Positions 5,471 through 6,487 of a stretch of DNA of 6,487 nt are shown in pieces. This stretch comes from Xanthobacteraceae bacterium. GTDB lineage: Bacteria; Pseudomonadota; Alphaproteobacteria; Rhizobiales; Xanthobacteraceae. The stretch is taken from contig JASHYD010000585.1 of NCBI GenBank assembly GCA_030043175.1, positions 1 to 6,487 of the forward strand, read 5' to 3'. Below the pieces are notes generated by a model. The model was not told where the DNA came from and did no database searches. It was given only the letters and a program-made list of their open reading frames with translations. A program made the position numbers and the translations under genes. The first letter of the stretch is position 1. Each line of letters starts with the position of its first letter.

Positions 5471-6487
5471 TCACCAGTGATCAGTCGCGCGCCGCGCCCA
5501 TACGTGACCCAAGCCCAGACCCAATTGAGAAATACGGCGGCACGGTTTCGGAAGCCTATTAGAAAAAAGATGTGCACCGCGCCCCAAAGCAGCCAGGCAA
5601 TTGTACCGGTCAATCTGGCCCAGGGCAGATCGGCAACTGCGGAGTTCCGCCCGATAGTCGCGAGCGAGCCGCGGTCGCGATAGCGAAAAGGCCCGATTGC
5701 CGGCTCATTACATAACCGCCGGCGGACCACCTCGCCGACGTATTCGCCTTGCGGCTTCGCGACGGCCGCGAGACCGGGTAGTGGCCGCTGATCAGGGCCA
5801 TGGCACAGCGCCGCATCGCCGACCACGAAAATTTCCGGCCGGCCGGGCACGCTGAGATCGGCAGCGACCTCGATCCTGCCTCCGTGGGCCGCCGGAACGC
5901 CGAGCCACCCGGCAATGGGGCGGGCCTTCACTCCGGCGCACCAGATCACCGTTCCAGCATCAATGGTTTGGCGGCTCGTGCTCACGCCTATACCGTCGAT
6001 CCGCTCGACGGGCGAATCGAGCAGGATCTCGACCCCCATCTGCCGCAGCGATCGCATGGCATAGTCGGACAGGCGCGTGGGAAAGCTGGCGAGCACCCGC
6101 GGGCCAGCCTCCATGAGTACGATGCGGGTTTGACGGGGATCAATGCTGCGGAAATCTCGCGATAGCGTGGTGCGGGTGAGCTCGACCAGCGCGCCTGCCA
6201 GCTCGACGCCGGTGGGGCCAGCGCCGACGAGCACAAAGGTCAGCAGTCGAGCCCGCACCGCGGAATCGCACTCCATTTCGGCGCGCTCCAACGCAAGCAG
6301 CACGTTGCGCCGAATGCCCGTGGCGTCGTCGAGCGATTTCAATCCAGGCGCCAGTTCTCGCCACTCGTCGTGACCGAAGTAGTCATACTCAGATCCCGTT
6401 GCCAGAATAAGCACATCATAGCCTTGCTCCCGGCCGGAGCGCATCCGCACCTGGCGCGCTACTGGATCGACGTCCACGACTTCATCG
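5434..6487 (-). CDS. ndh: Type II NADH dehydrogenase (NDH-2), N-terminus off the right edge
   Basis: Single-subunit, non-proton-pumping flavoprotein that oxidises NADH and reduces quinone at the cytoplasmic face of the inner membrane. 350 residues are visible, ending at TAG 5434-5436; about 80-100 residues with the first FAD-binding Rossmann motif lie outside. Numbering from the first visible residue: YDVLILATG near 23-31; the second Rossmann motif FVLVGAGPTGVELAG at about 83-97 (NADH binding); TVIWCAGVKA; and IFVVGDAA at about 219-226 (FAD contact). The C-terminal part (IAWLLWGAVHIFFLIGF, then FLNWVWAWVTYGRGARLITGEE) is the hydrophobic/amphipathic membrane-attachment region typical of the family. 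No frameshift or stop is seen. It converges on rpiA, so they are not co-transcribed. A plain FAD-dependent oxidoreductase is less likely given the membrane tail. Confidence 0.95.
   Translation of the reverse strand, partial: DEVVDVDPVARQVRMRSGREQGYDVLILATGSEYDYFGHDEWRELAPGLKSLDDATGIRRNVLLALERAEMECDSAVRARLLTFVLVGAGPTGVELAGALVELTRTTLSRDFRSIDPRQTRIVLMEAGPRVLASFPTRLSDYAMRSLRQMGVEILLDSPVERIDGIGVSTSRQTIDAGTVIWCAGVKARPIAGWLGVPAAHGGRIEVAADLSVPGRPEIFVVGDAALCHGPDQRPLPGLAAVAKPQGEYVGEVVRRRLCNEPAIGPFRYRDRGSLATIGRNSAVADLPWARLTGTIAWLLWGAVHIFFLIGFRNRAAVFLNWVWAWVTYGRGARLITGEEPASSLPSRRS

Noticed and set aside
1..6487. CRISPR array, tRNA, rRNA or toxin-antitoxin module
   Set aside because: No regularly spaced repeats, cloverleaf-like sequence, conserved rRNA segment or recognisable toxin/antitoxin pair was seen on either strand.

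Overview
This looks like a high-GC alphaproteobacterial chromosome segment, probably Hyphomicrobiales and possibly Bradyrhizobium/Nitrobacter-like. That placement is inferred from base composition, from remembered homologue sequences, and from the adjacent transaldolase and phosphoglucose isomerase genes. The window mixes well-preserved sugar-phosphate and respiratory genes with clearly decayed ones.

Layout, left to right. (1) Bases 1-1052, minus strand: N-terminal 350 residues of glucose-6-phosphate isomerase (pgi), open throughout and running off the left edge. (2) 1167-2248, minus: transaldolase (tal), directly upstream of pgi in the same direction. It is broken twice, by a stop at codon 12 and by a frameshift just before the catalytic lysine. 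(3) 2249-2670: about 420 bases without a recognisable gene, containing a GC-rich hairpin. (4) 2671-3623, minus: remnant of an MFS permease with at least seven lesions and no recognisable C-terminus. (5) 3624-4326: about 700 bases without a convincing gene, holding a possible terminator-like hairpin and a 40-codon reading frame resembling a HAD-hydrolase N-terminus. (6) 4327-5373, plus: ribose-5-phosphate isomerase A (rpiA). Its catalytic core is complete, but the reading frame runs about 116 codons past the usual end of the family. (7) 5434-6487, minus: type II NADH dehydrogenase (ndh), missing only its N-terminus at the right edge, convergent with rpiA.

Functionally, tal, pgi and rpiA belong to the non-oxidative pentose phosphate pathway and its link to glycolysis/gluconeogenesis. 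The NDH-2 feeds NADH electrons to quinone. The local transaldolase appears inactive, so the cell would need another tal copy or a bypass such as the aldolase/sedoheptulose-bisphosphatase route. pgi, rpiA and ndh are open over long stretches while tal and the MFS gene carry clustered lesions. That pattern fits real gene decay better than uniformly poor sequence.

I found no convincing undescribed system. The best leads are the pattern of decay, the rpiA C-terminal run-on, and several unassigned fragments between the genes.
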